From SYOC01 sp050185455 (lineage in GTDB: Bacteria > Desulfobacterota > Binatia > Bin18), in contig JBFWZL010000002.1 of the NCBI GenBank assembly GCA_050185455.1, positions 1 to 36,669 on the forward strand: 36,669 nucleotides of DNA. The letters are read 5' to 3'. The position numbers and the translations under genes are program-made. The notes beneath the pieces are model-generated. The model saw only the letters and a program-made list of their open reading frames with translations, made no database searches and had not been told where the DNA came from. This document shows, piece by piece, positions 24,069-32,540 of this stretch. Position 1 is the stretch's first letter; every line of letters begins with the position of its first letter.

Positions 24069-25397
24069 ATGGAGCAGGTGTGGGAACAAGTGTTGGCGGC
24101 CGTAGAGGAGAAGGTTGGGAAGACAACAACCGAAACCTGGCTGAAACCGATACGACCGATTGCGCTACGCGAAGATACGCTGCATCTGGAAGTCCCAAGC
24201 TCACTCTTTCGTGACTGGCTTCTAGGCAATCTGATGGGTCCCCTGAGAGAGGCTTTGGAGACTAGTCTTGGATACCCAGCTCAGATCATTATTCATATCG
24301 CTAACAAGCCGCAGGGAGAATTATTTTCGACCAGCATCCCAGAGCCGGAAAAGCAAGATCAGACTCGTGCGCTACGCAAAAACGGTCTTGTCAATAACTA
24401 TACGTTTTCAACCTTTGTTGTCGGCGCTGGAAACCAGTTTGCTCACGCGGCTGCTCGCGCAGTCGCCGATCATCCAGGGAAGCACTACAATCCGCTTTTT
24501 ATCTACGGTGGGGTAGGACTCGGAAAAACACATATCATCAACGCGATCGGTCATGAAACGATGGTGAAGCAAGGACGCGGGAGCATTTTCTATCTCTCGT
24601 CCGAATCATTTACCAACGAGTTGATTTCACACCTGCGTCGTGACCGGATGGATGATTTTAAGCATAAGTTTCGTCAAGCCGACCTTCTTATTTTAGATGA
24701 CGTGCAGTTCTTATCCGGAAGAGAACGGACGCAAGAAGAATTTTTCCATACTTTTAACACTCTCTATGAATCACATAAGCAAATAGTTCTCACTTCTGAC
24801 AAGTTCCCTAATGAAATCACCGGCCTTGAAGAGCGATTGCGTAATCGCTTTGAGTGGGGACTTATTGCTGACATCCAACCTCCAGACTTAGAAACGCGAG
24901 TTGCGATTCTTCAAAGGAAAGCACATCTGAAAAGAATCAAACTCCCAACCGAAGTCGCACTCTACATCGCTTCGCACGTCACCGCCAATGTACGAGAACT
25001 GGAAGGTAATCTCACTCGCTTGTCGGCGCTTTCCACGCTCACGAATAGCGAAGTCACACTCGATTTCGCCCGGCAGGTCCTGCAAAACATAGTCAGGGAC
25101 AAAGAAAAAGAGGTCTCGATCGAGTCGGTTCAGAAAGCCGTGTGTAAGTATTTCGGTATTCGCGTGGCTGACCTGACGTCGAAGAGAAGGACACAACTGG
25201 TGGCGTTTCCCAGGCAGGTTGCTATGTTTCTCTGCAGGAAGCTCGCCGGAGCTTCCTATCCTATGATTGGCATGCGCTTTGGCGGCAAGGATCATACAAC
25301 TGCGCTGTACGCCTGCTCTTCCATCGAGAAACGTCTCAAGAAAGATGAAGAATTAAGAGAAGTCATCGAGAGAATCGAACGCATTGTGTATGGATGA
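24069..25397 (+). CDS. dnaA: Chromosomal replication initiator DnaA
   Basis: From ATG 24069 the protein has 442 residues and begins MEQVWEQVLAAVEEKVGKTT, aligned with the usual domain I start of DnaA; GGGAG stands seven bases upstream. A GTG at 23961 would add 36 residues, but that stretch encodes DnaA boxes (VDN from GTGGATAAY), so it is probably regulatory; I cannot exclude it. Domain I ~1-80, linker ~81-105, AAA+ domain ~106-320 with Walker A GGVGLGKTH (147-155), Walker B LLILDD (206-211) and the arginine-finger region ERLRNRFEWGL, then domain IV with FGGKDHTTALYA (about 405-416) for DnaA-box binding. It melts the origin and loads the helicase. oriC follows at once. Confidence 0.95.
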   Translation: MEQVWEQVLAAVEEKVGKTTTETWLKPIRPIALREDTLHLEVPSSLFRDWLLGNLMGPLREALETSLGYPAQIIIHIANKPQGELFSTSIPEPEKQDQTRALRKNGLVNNYTFSTFVVGAGNQFAHAAARAVADHPGKHYNPLFIYGGVGLGKTHIINAIGHETMVKQGRGSIFYLSSESFTNELISHLRRDRMDDFKHKFRQADLLILDDVQFLSGRERTQEEFFHTFNTLYESHKQIVLTSDKFPNEITGLEERLRNRFEWGLIADIQPPDLETRVAILQRKAHLKRIKLPTEVALYIASHVTANVRELEGNLTRLSALSTLTNSEVTLDFARQVLQNIVRDKEKEVSIESVQKAVCKYFGIRVADLTSKRRTQLVAFPRQVAMFLCRKLAGASYPMIGMRFGGKDHTTALYACSSIEKRLKKDEELREVIERIERIVYG

Positions 25398-25407
25398 CGC
25401 AAAGGGG

Positions 25408-25474
25408 TGTGGATAACCCTGTGGATAACCCTGTGGATAACCCTGTGGATAACCTGTGGATAACCTGTGGATAA
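25408..25474 (+). repeat. Tandem array of six perfect DnaA boxes
   Basis: Six copies of TGTGGATAA begin at 25408, 25420, 25432, 25444, 25455 and 25466, giving spacings of 12, 12, 12, 11 and 11 bases, all in one direction. Spacing near one helical turn puts all boxes on the same face, allowing a continuous DnaA filament. Confidence 0.95.
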
Positions 25475-25589
25475 CTTTTTTCGGCTTTGAGTTACTCACA
25501 GGTTATTCACACCTTTATCCACAGCACCTGTGGATAACTTCGCCCTAATTTTTCGCTCACTTAAACCACTTATTCACAGTTTTCACACC

Positions 25590-25633
25590 CCCTACTACTA
25601 CTACTATAAAGAAAATAAGAAGTAGTAGTAGGG
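25590..25633. promoter_or_regulatory. DnaA-trio-like unwinding element with mirrored arm
   Basis: CCCTACTACTACT (25590-25602) and AGTAGTAGTAGGG (25621-25633) are exact inverted repeats around an 18-base A/T-rich loop (ACTATAAAGAAAATAAGA). CTA triplets on this strand equal the 3'-GAT-5' trios read by DnaA on single strands in Bacillus. The tract lies 11 bases after the last DnaA box, via a C-rich cluster. Confidence 0.7.
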
Positions 25634-25739
25634 AAAAGAGAGAGAAAGAAAGAGGAGACAATAAATAAAAAGAATGGAAGAATGGGAGAAAGAATACAGA
25701 AGAACTTAGGAAGACACGAATAGAGGGAGAGCGAAAGAC

Positions 25740-26891
25740 ATGGCAAAGGAAAAGGACTTGGAATGTACGATCGAGAAGGAAGAATTATTGCGCTGTCTGT
25801 ATTTAGTTCAAGGAGTAGTAGAGAAGCGCTCGTCTCTTCCTATTCTCTCTCATGTGTTGATCGAGGGTTCAGATGAAATAGTTTCGCTGGGTGCAACAGA
25901 TTTAGAAATCGGGATTCGTCAACAATGCAAAGCAACGATAAAGAAGGGTGGGGCGGTGACAACTGATGCGCGAAAGTTGTACGAGATAGTGAGAGAACTT
26001 CCCCCTGAACGCCTCGTCCTGCGTTCCTCGGGAGAAGGGTGGGTCGAAGTTAGTAGTGGACGCTCTCGCTTTCGCATGGCGAGTTTCGATCCCAAGGAGT
26101 TTCCGGCTATCACCCTAGGAGCGGGGCAGAAAGACGAAAAAAAAATCCCGGTATCCGTCTCCCTCTCGGGGAAGATATTGGGGGAGATGATAGAAAAAAC
26201 TCTCTTCGCTTCCTCTCCTGATGAATCACGACTCAATCTTAGCGGTGTGTATGCCGAGGCTCTGCCGAGCGGGAAACTACGCTTGGTCTCTAGTGATGGA
26301 CATCGCCTCGCCATTATTGAACGAGAGACAGGAATATCCGATCCAGACGCCTGGCCTCATGTTATCCTTCCAAGGAAAGGCCTGATAGAAGCAAGAAAAC
26401 TTTTAGAAAAGGACGAAGGAGAAACAGACCTGTCCCTTCATGGCTCTACGGCTGTTATTAAAAAGGGAACAACTGAACTCTCTATGCGCCTGATTGAAGG
26501 GGACTTCCCAGACTATCAACAGGTCGTACCGAAAGAAAAGAAGAACTTCATCTCTTTTTCGCGCGAGGAGTTCCTTGGCGCTATCCGTCGCCTTCTTGTC
26601 CTGACCACGGAACGAGCCCGAGGAGTTAAACTACAAGTCGAGAAAGAAAAAATGACGGTCTCCGTCAATACTCCAGATCTCGGGGAAGGAGTAGAAGAGA
26701 TCGAAATAGAAAATAAGGGCGGGGACATCATTATCGGATTCAATGGGAGGTATCTCACTGAGGTTCTCAACGTTATTGATGAAGGCGTAAGAATAAAGCT
26801 ATACCTGAAAGATGAAGTGAGTCCGGGTCTGCTACAAGCAGAAGAAGACGAAGATTTTTCTTATATCATTATGCCTATGAGAATATTCTAA
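25740..26891 (+). CDS. dnaN: DNA polymerase III beta subunit (sliding clamp)
   Basis: A 383-residue clamp with three tandem domains: domain 1 (~8-125) LVQGVVEKRSSLPILSHVLIEG, GATDLEIGIRQ; domain 2 (~135-255) LSGVYAEALPSGKLRLVSSDGHRLA; domain 3 (~260-383) FSREEFLGAIRRLLVLTTERARG, ending SYIIMPMRIF, equivalent to the usual MPMRL terminus that lines the clamp surface. As a dimer it encircles DNA and tethers polymerase III. ATG 25740 has a GGGAGAG upstream in a purine-rich leader. It lies 342 bp after dnaA across oriC. No recF follows. Confidence 0.96.
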   Translation: MAKEKDLECTIEKEELLRCLYLVQGVVEKRSSLPILSHVLIEGSDEIVSLGATDLEIGIRQQCKATIKKGGAVTTDARKLYEIVRELPPERLVLRSSGEGWVEVSSGRSRFRMASFDPKEFPAITLGAGQKDEKKIPVSVSLSGKILGEMIEKTLFASSPDESRLNLSGVYAEALPSGKLRLVSSDGHRLAIIERETGISDPDAWPHVILPRKGLIEARKLLEKDEGETDLSLHGSTAVIKKGTTELSMRLIEGDFPDYQQVVPKEKKNFISFSREEFLGAIRRLLVLTTERARGVKLQVEKEKMTVSVNTPDLGEGVEEIEIENKGGDIIIGFNGRYLTEVLNVIDEGVRIKLYLKDEVSPGLLQAEEDEDFSYIIMPMRIF

Positions 26892-27027
26892 ATTTGAAAA
26901 ACAGTTCTAAACCTAACTTTCTTAGAAATTCAGGTTTACTTAGCTACAGAATGATGGTAAGATTTGTGATCTGTAAGAGCGCAAAAAATAACAACTTTCT
27001 ACTGAACAGGATGTTCCTGAGGAGTAC

Positions 27028-29427
27028 ATGCTCGATCAAGATTACGGAGCAGATCAGATCAAAGTTCTCGAGGGTCTTGAGGCAGTTCGCAAACGACCCG
27101 GCATGTACATCGGAGACACAGCAGAGAGAGGTCTTCACCACCTCGTCTTCGAAATTGTTGACAATTCGGTAGACGAAGCCCTCGCCGGTTATTGCACCCG
27201 CGTCCACGTTACTCTCCACATCGACAACAGCGTTACTGTCGAAGACAATGGAAGAGGCATTCCTACTGAGATTCATTCAACCGAAGGCGTCTCAGCTGCT
27301 CAAGTGGTTCTCACAAAACTTCATGCTGGGGGAAAATTTGATAAAGGAGCCTACAAGGTTTCTGGGGGACTTCACGGAGTAGGTATATCTGTCGTTAACG
27401 CTCTTTCTGAAGCTCTCGAAGTTGAGATCAAAAGAGAAGGAAAGGTTTTCTTCCAAAGATATCACCGAGGAGATCCAGAAGAGGAGTTAAAAGAAATTGG
27501 CAGATCTCTGGAAAGCGGTACGCGAGTCACATTCAAACCAGACCACCAGATTTTCGGGGAGCGAGATTTTAGCTTTGACCTCCTCTCACAGAGATTACGA
27601 GAGCTAGCCTTCCTCAACCCTGGTCTTCATATTTCCATTGAAGATGAAAGAGACGCAACAAAGCGGCACGATTTCCATTACGAAGGGGGCATCGTTTCCT
27701 TTGTTGAGCATCTAAGCCTTGCAAAAACTCCTCTTCACCAAAAGGTTATTTATTTGCGTGGAGAGAAAGACGGGACAGAGGCTGAAATCGCCTTGCAGTG
27801 GAATGAGGGATACACAGAGAATATTTATTCGTTTGCCAATAATATTAATACCATCGAAGGTGGCTCTCATCTCGTTGGTCTAAAAGCCGCCCTAACTCGG
27901 ACGGTAAATTCGTACATTTTAGCAACAGGATTGTTAAAAAAAGAACAAGAGGGACTGCAAGGAGAAGATATCAGGGAAGGTCTCACCGCAGTCGTTAGCG
28001 CAAAGGTTCCGGAACCCCAGTTCGAAGGACAGACAAAGACTAAGCTCGGCAACAGTGACGTAAAGGGTTTCGTCGAGTCTCTAGTTAATGAAAAGCTTGG
28101 CGCATATTTCGAAGAACATCCCGTGGAAGCAAAGAAAATAGGGCAGAAATGCATAGAAGCTTCTCGTGCTCGCGAAGCAGCGAGAAGAGCGAAGGACTTG
28201 GCAAGACGCAAAGGTGCACTGGATTCAGGATCGCTGCCAGGAAAATTGGCGGACTGTCAGGAAAAAGATCCAGCAAAAAGCGAAATCTTTCTTGTCGAAG
28301 GAGACTCTGCTGGGGGATCGGCAAAGCAAGGAAGAGACCGTCGCGTACAGGCAATTCTTCCCCTACGAGGGAAGATTCTAAACGTCGAAAAAGCTCGGTT
28401 CGATAAGATGCTCTCTTCGCAAGAGATTAGACTGCTCATCTCCGCCCTTGGCGCTGGAATCGGTAAAGAGGAGACTGACCTCGCAAAACTTCGCTATCAT
28501 AAAGTTATCTTGATGACCGACGCTGATGTTGATGGGTCCCATATTAGAACCCTACTTCTCACGTTCTTCTATCGTCAGCTTCCTGGAATTATCGAGAACG
28601 GTTATCTGTATATCGCTCAACCTCCTCTCTATCGGGTGAAAAAAGGGAAAACCGAGAGATATCTAAGGGACGAATCAAGTCTGGACGATTTCCTTATAAG
28701 TATCGGTATAGAGAACATTCAAGCCGGAAACCTGCAGGGGAATGAGCTAAAAAGATGGGTGAAAATATTTCTCCAGTGCGAGAAGCTCCTGAATATCGTG
28801 GAGCGTAAAGGGCGAGATAAACGTCTTGTTTCTGCTTTTCTAAACCATCCAGAATTTTCTCCAGAAATTTTTAAGAGTAGAGAAAAATTAGAAGGATTTA
28901 TTTCAACTGTCGAACCAGCCATGAAAACGTCCGCTCCTGATTTGCTTCCACTCTCTTGTGCAGTGGAAGAAGATTCTGAAGTCGGCGGCTATCAGGTCGT
29001 TATCTCAATGAAGTCAAATGGGTCCGGAGTAAAAACCGTCCTACATAGTGATTTCTTCCTCTCTCCCGAAGTACAAGAAATTAATCGCCTCTGCACGGAG
29101 CTCCGCTCTATTGGTTCGCCTCCTTTCACATTCATTGAGAAAGAGGCACAAAGGACCTATGAGAGCCAAAAAAACGTGGTGGACGCCATTGTATCCCGTT
29201 CTCGTAGCGGTGTGGAAATTCAGCGCTATAAAGGCTTGGGAGAAATGAACCCGGAACAGTTGTGGGAAACCACAATGAACCCAGAGTCGCGCACTTTACT
29301 CCAAGTGAAAATCGAGGACGCTTACCAAGCTGACGAGATCTTCTCTACACTCATGGGAGATGAGGTAGAACCAAGACGTCAGTTCATCGCAGACAACGCT
29401 CTTGCCGTGAAGAACCTCGATATCTAA
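27028..29427 (+). CDS. gyrB: DNA gyrase subunit B
   Basis: A 799-residue ATPase subunit. GHKL ATPase: EIVDNSVDEALAGY, DNGRGIPTEIH, GGLHGVGISVVNALS; transducer ~220-390; TOPRIM with EGDSAGGSAKQGRDRR and DADVDGSHIRTLLLTFFYRQ. After the TOPRIM comes a ~170-residue insertion (starting near RYLRDESSLDDFLI) as in Gram-negative GyrB, before the closing RYKGLGEMNPEQLWETTMNP. ATG 27028 follows GAGGAG. It powers negative supercoiling with GyrA. The 136-bp gap from dnaN holds no recF; gyrA follows 75 bp downstream. Confidence 0.97.
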   Translation: MLDQDYGADQIKVLEGLEAVRKRPGMYIGDTAERGLHHLVFEIVDNSVDEALAGYCTRVHVTLHIDNSVTVEDNGRGIPTEIHSTEGVSAAQVVLTKLHAGGKFDKGAYKVSGGLHGVGISVVNALSEALEVEIKREGKVFFQRYHRGDPEEELKEIGRSLESGTRVTFKPDHQIFGERDFSFDLLSQRLRELAFLNPGLHISIEDERDATKRHDFHYEGGIVSFVEHLSLAKTPLHQKVIYLRGEKDGTEAEIALQWNEGYTENIYSFANNINTIEGGSHLVGLKAALTRTVNSYILATGLLKKEQEGLQGEDIREGLTAVVSAKVPEPQFEGQTKTKLGNSDVKGFVESLVNEKLGAYFEEHPVEAKKIGQKCIEASRAREAARRAKDLARRKGALDSGSLPGKLADCQEKDPAKSEIFLVEGDSAGGSAKQGRDRRVQAILPLRGKILNVEKARFDKMLSSQEIRLLISALGAGIGKEETDLAKLRYHKVILMTDADVDGSHIRTLLLTFFYRQLPGIIENGYLYIAQPPLYRVKKGKTERYLRDESSLDDFLISIGIENIQAGNLQGNELKRWVKIFLQCEKLLNIVERKGRDKRLVSAFLNHPEFSPEIFKSREKLEGFISTVEPAMKTSAPDLLPLSCAVEEDSEVGGYQVVISMKSNGSGVKTVLHSDFFLSPEVQEINRLCTELRSIGSPPFTFIEKEAQRTYESQKNVVDAIVSRSRSGVEIQRYKGLGEMNPEQLWETTMNPESRTLLQVKIEDAYQADEIFSTLMGDEVEPRRQFIADNALAVKNLDI

Positions 29428-29502
29428 CGGCAATCCCCAAAACCCTTTTCTCCTTTTTTAAGGATTCTAGGGCACGAAAATACGCTAGTAGGACCATTGC
29501 GG

Positions 29503-32016
29503 ATGGAAAATTCAGCGAACGGGCATCTTATTCCAGTCAATATTGAACAGGAAATGCGGCAATCCTTTATGGACTACGCGATGAGCGTCATTATCAGCAG
29601 AGCGCTGCCAGACGTTCGCGACGGTCTCAAACCTGTCCATCGTCGCGTCCTCTATGCAATGTCTGAATTGAGCAATGATTGGAACCGCCCATACAAGAAA
29701 TCCGCTCGCATTGTTGGGGATGTCATCGGAAAGTATCATCCTCATGGGGATGTGGCGGTCTACGACACCATCGTGCGAATGGCGCAAGATTTCTCCCTTC
29801 GTTATCCCCTGGTTGACGGGCAAGGCAATTTTGGCTCAATCGACGGCGATCCTCCAGCAGCAATGCGTTACACCGAGATCCGCATGACTCGCATTGCCAG
29901 CGAACTCCTAGAGGACATTGACAGAGAGACTGTTGACTTCATACCGAACTACGATGACACGAGTAAAGAGCCAGTTGTTCTGCCGGCAAAACTTCCCAAT
30001 CTCCTCATCAATGGCTCTTCAGGCATTGCTGTTGGTATGTCCACTAACATTCCCCCGCATAATCTCGGAGAGGTGGTCGATGCGCTCCTTGCTTTGATTG
30101 ACAATCCAAGCCTCAGTATTTCTGATCTCATGAAATATATTCCTGGGCCGGATTTCCCAACAGGCGCCTTCATTTATGGCGTATCTGGAGTACGTGAGGC
30201 GTACGAAACAGGAAAAGGCATCGTCCAAATGCGAGCTCGTACATCTATTGAGATAGATAAACGTAGCGGAAAGAACTGCATTATTGCCGAGGAAATCCCT
30301 TTTCAGGTCAATAAAGCCCGCCTCATAGAACGTATGGCTGAACTGGTCAACGAGAAACGTCTCGAAGGCATATCGGATCTGCGGGACGAGTCTGACCGGG
30401 ACGGGATGCGGATCGTTATCGAGCTGAAGCGCGACGCCGTTCCCAATGTCGTCCTGAATCAACTGTACAAAATGACTCCTTTACAGGAGTCTTTCGGCAT
30501 CATCTTTCTTGCGATCGTGGATGGTCGTCCTCTCCTGCTGACCCTAAAAGATGCGTTGTTGTACTTTCTTACCCATCGGCGAGAGGTCATTCAACGTAGG
30601 ACGATCTTTGATCTGGGAAAAGCACAGGAGCGCCTTCATATTCTAGAAGGGCTAAAAATTGCGCTCGATAACCTCGATGCGGTACTCCAGCTCATTCGAA
30701 CTGGGCAGAACCCGGGGAGTGTCCGGCAGGGGCTGATGACGCAGTTTTCCTTGAGCGATGTACAGGCGCAGGCAATTCTCGACATGCGCCTCCACCGCCT
30801 AACGCAGCTAGAGCAGGGAAAAATTCTGGCTGAACATACGGAAACACTCGCTCTTATCAACCGCTTGCAGGAAGTTCTAGCTAGCGCATTCGAGATAAAC
30901 GCTCTTATCAAAGAAGAACTGACCGATCTTCGCACTCGCTTTGCCGATGAACGCCGCACTCAGATCGTGTTTGAGACGACCGATCTTTCCGCGGAAGATC
31001 TGATCGCGGAAGAAGATATGGTCGTCACTATCTCTCACGAAGGCTATATCAAGAGAAATCCCACAACGTTGTATCGCTCTCAGCGACGCGGGGGAAAAGG
31101 CGTCGTCGGAGCTACTACCAGAGAGGAAGATTTCGTCGAGCATCTTTTTATTTCTTCCACCCATGCGTTCTTACTGTTCTTCACTACCATAGGTCGGGTG
31201 CATTGGGTAAAAGTCCATGAAATCCCTCAAGGGAGTAGAACGGCAAAAGGAAAAGCGATCATCAACCTTTTGCCGTTGAGAGAAGAAGAAAAAATCTCTG
31301 CGTATCTTCCCGTAAAAGAGTTTCAAGAGGGGCACTATGTTGTCTTTGCCACTCGTAAAGGGCTCGTTAAGAAAACTGAACTGATGGCGTATGGGAACCC
31401 GCGCCGCGATGGCATCATTGCTCTTTCCCTTGAAGAGGATGATGAAGTCATCGGAGTGAAGCTCACAGATGGGAAGCAAGAAATTCTTCTCTCCACGAAA
31501 AAAGGGCAAGCTATCCGCTTTTCCGAAGAAGAAGTGAGGCCCACAGGCAGAGGAACTTACGGAGTAAAAGGCATCACCTTGGATGAAGGAGACGCTGTTG
31601 TTTCTCTTGAAATATTGAATAAAGAATCGACTCTGCTCACTGTTTCCTCTGGAGGGTACGGAAAACGCAGCGAGATCGATGAATACCGGGTACAGTCGCG
31701 TGGGGGAAAAGGCGTCATCACCATGCGTATGACTGAAAAGACTGGAGATGTGATCAGCGTACGGCAAGTGACGGACGATGACCACCTTATGTTAATAACC
31801 GACAGCGGACGCATCATCCGGCTTCGTATGTCTGAACTCCGCGTTATCGGACGAAATACGCAAGGTGTACGTCTTTTCAACGTTGGCCCTGAGGAAAGAG
31901 TAGCAAGTCTTGCACTGCTAGCAGAAAAGGAGGATGAAGTAGAAGCCGAAGAAAGTTCGATCGTTTTGGAGGAAGTCTCTATTGTTGAAGATCAAACAAA
32001 CCACACGGTGGAATAA
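29503..32016 (+). CDS. gyrA: DNA gyrase subunit A
   Basis: An 837-residue subunit: winged-helix and tower domains with the catalytic tyrosine in AAMRYTEIRMTRIA, and a C-terminal six-blade pinwheel that carries the GyrA box QRRGGKGV, the mark of gyrase rather than topoisomerase IV. The quinolone region reads HPHGDVAVYDTIVRMAQ, with Val where E. coli has Ser83, while Asp87 is kept. The tail after ~805 is acidic (EEDEVEAEESS). ATG 29503 has AGTAGGA upstream; a TTG at 29497 is also in frame. Ten bases separate the stop from the peroxiredoxin ATG, so these two are co-transcribed. Confidence 0.97.
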   Translation: MENSANGHLIPVNIEQEMRQSFMDYAMSVIISRALPDVRDGLKPVHRRVLYAMSELSNDWNRPYKKSARIVGDVIGKYHPHGDVAVYDTIVRMAQDFSLRYPLVDGQGNFGSIDGDPPAAMRYTEIRMTRIASELLEDIDRETVDFIPNYDDTSKEPVVLPAKLPNLLINGSSGIAVGMSTNIPPHNLGEVVDALLALIDNPSLSISDLMKYIPGPDFPTGAFIYGVSGVREAYETGKGIVQMRARTSIEIDKRSGKNCIIAEEIPFQVNKARLIERMAELVNEKRLEGISDLRDESDRDGMRIVIELKRDAVPNVVLNQLYKMTPLQESFGIIFLAIVDGRPLLLTLKDALLYFLTHRREVIQRRTIFDLGKAQERLHILEGLKIALDNLDAVLQLIRTGQNPGSVRQGLMTQFSLSDVQAQAILDMRLHRLTQLEQGKILAEHTETLALINRLQEVLASAFEINALIKEELTDLRTRFADERRTQIVFETTDLSAEDLIAEEDMVVTISHEGYIKRNPTTLYRSQRRGGKGVVGATTREEDFVEHLFISSTHAFLLFFTTIGRVHWVKVHEIPQGSRTAKGKAIINLLPLREEEKISAYLPVKEFQEGHYVVFATRKGLVKKTELMAYGNPRRDGIIALSLEEDDEVIGVKLTDGKQEILLSTKKGQAIRFSEEEVRPTGRGTYGVKGITLDEGDAVVSLEILNKESTLLTVSSGGYGKRSEIDEYRVQSRGGKGVITMRMTEKTGDVISVRQVTDDDHLMLITDSGRIIRLRMSELRVIGRNTQGVRLFNVGPEERVASLALLAEKEDEVEAEESSIVLEEVSIVEDQTNHTVE

Positions 32017-32025
32017 GGAGGATTT

Positions 32026-32496
32026 ATGAGTGTTCAAATAGGACAAAAGGCCCAGGATTTTACGCTAAAAACCAATAAGATGCAGGATTTTAAGTTAAGC
32101 GACCTACAAGGGAAGAAAAATGCTGTCCTTCTCTTTGTACCGCTCGCCTTTACTGGTGGATGCACGAAAGAATTTTGCTCCGTGCGAGACAATATCAACA
32201 CCCTCCAAAATGATAACACCCAGGTTGTAGGAATCAGCGTCGATAGTCCCTTTTCACTTGATGCATGGGCGAATAAGGAGGGGTACAACTTCCCCCTCTT
32301 AAGCGACTTCAACAAAGAAGTATCTACTGCTTATGGAGCGATCTATGAAAACCTTCTCGGCTTCAAAGGCGTGGCCAAACGGTCTGCTTTTGTCGTCGAT
32401 AAACAGGGAGTTGTTCGCTACGCGTGGGTCAGTGAGGACGCCGGAAAGTTGCCAGATCTCGACCCAATCCGTGACTGCTTAAATCAATGCGGCTGA
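32026..32496 (+). CDS. Peroxiredoxin (AhpC/TSA family, AhpE- or BCP-like)
   Basis: A 156-residue thioredoxin-fold peroxidase: GQKAQDFTLKTNKMQDFKLSD, then PLAFTGGCTKEFCSVRDN with the peroxidatic Cys in PxxxTxxC and a second cysteine four residues on, VVGISVDSPFSLDAWA, FPLLSDFNKEVSTAYGAI, and KRSAFVVDKQGVVRYAW. It reduces peroxides in the cytoplasm. In some relatives the TGGC residue is selenocysteine; here it is an ordinary TGC codon. ATG 32026 with AAGGAGGA is ideal. It trails gyrA by 10 bases and ends before a strong terminator. Confidence 0.92.
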   Translation: MSVQIGQKAQDFTLKTNKMQDFKLSDLQGKKNAVLLFVPLAFTGGCTKEFCSVRDNINTLQNDNTQVVGISVDSPFSLDAWANKEGYNFPLLSDFNKEVSTAYGAIYENLLGFKGVAKRSAFVVDKQGVVRYAWVSEDAGKLPDLDPIRDCLNQCG

Positions 32497-32505
32497 TTTC
32501 TTCCT

Positions 32506-32540
32506 GGGGCAGGAACGAAGCCTGCCCCTTATTATTCTTG
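32506..32540 (+). terminator. Rho-independent terminator after gyrA-peroxiredoxin
   Basis: GGGGCAGG-AACGAAG-CCTGCCCC (32506-32528) is a perfect eight-base-pair hairpin followed by TTATTATTCTTG. It ends the gyrB-gyrA-peroxiredoxin transcript. Confidence 0.9.

Larger units (their letters stand above)
25398..25739. other. Chromosomal replication origin (oriC)
   Basis: The dnaA-dnaN gap has no gene. It holds six direct TGTGGATAA boxes (25408, 25420, 25432, 25444, 25455, 25466), then TTATTCACA (25503), TTATCCACA (25515), TGTGGATAA (25529) and TTATTCACA (25570), numbers being first bases. A CACACCCCC cluster, a CTA-triplet tract (25592-25606), an AT-rich stretch (25606-25620) and an inverted TAG tract (25621-25633) follow. 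The final ~105 bp (25634-25739) is almost wholly purine on this strand. The order box, GC cluster, DnaA-trio, AT-rich DNA is the known basal unwinding layout. Gene direction flips around this site. Confidence 0.93.

Noticed and set aside
25408..25474. Tandem repeats considered as a CRISPR array
   Set aside because: Units are 11-12 bases with no spacers and each is a perfect DnaA box in the dnaA-dnaN gap.
31171..31785. 204-codon minus-strand frame inside gyrA
   Set aside because: It is a shadow of the conserved GyrA C-terminal domain, with no ribosome site or family match.
32142..32170. Peroxiredoxin checked for selenocysteine at TGGC
   Set aside because: The codon is TGC; it is a normal cysteine.
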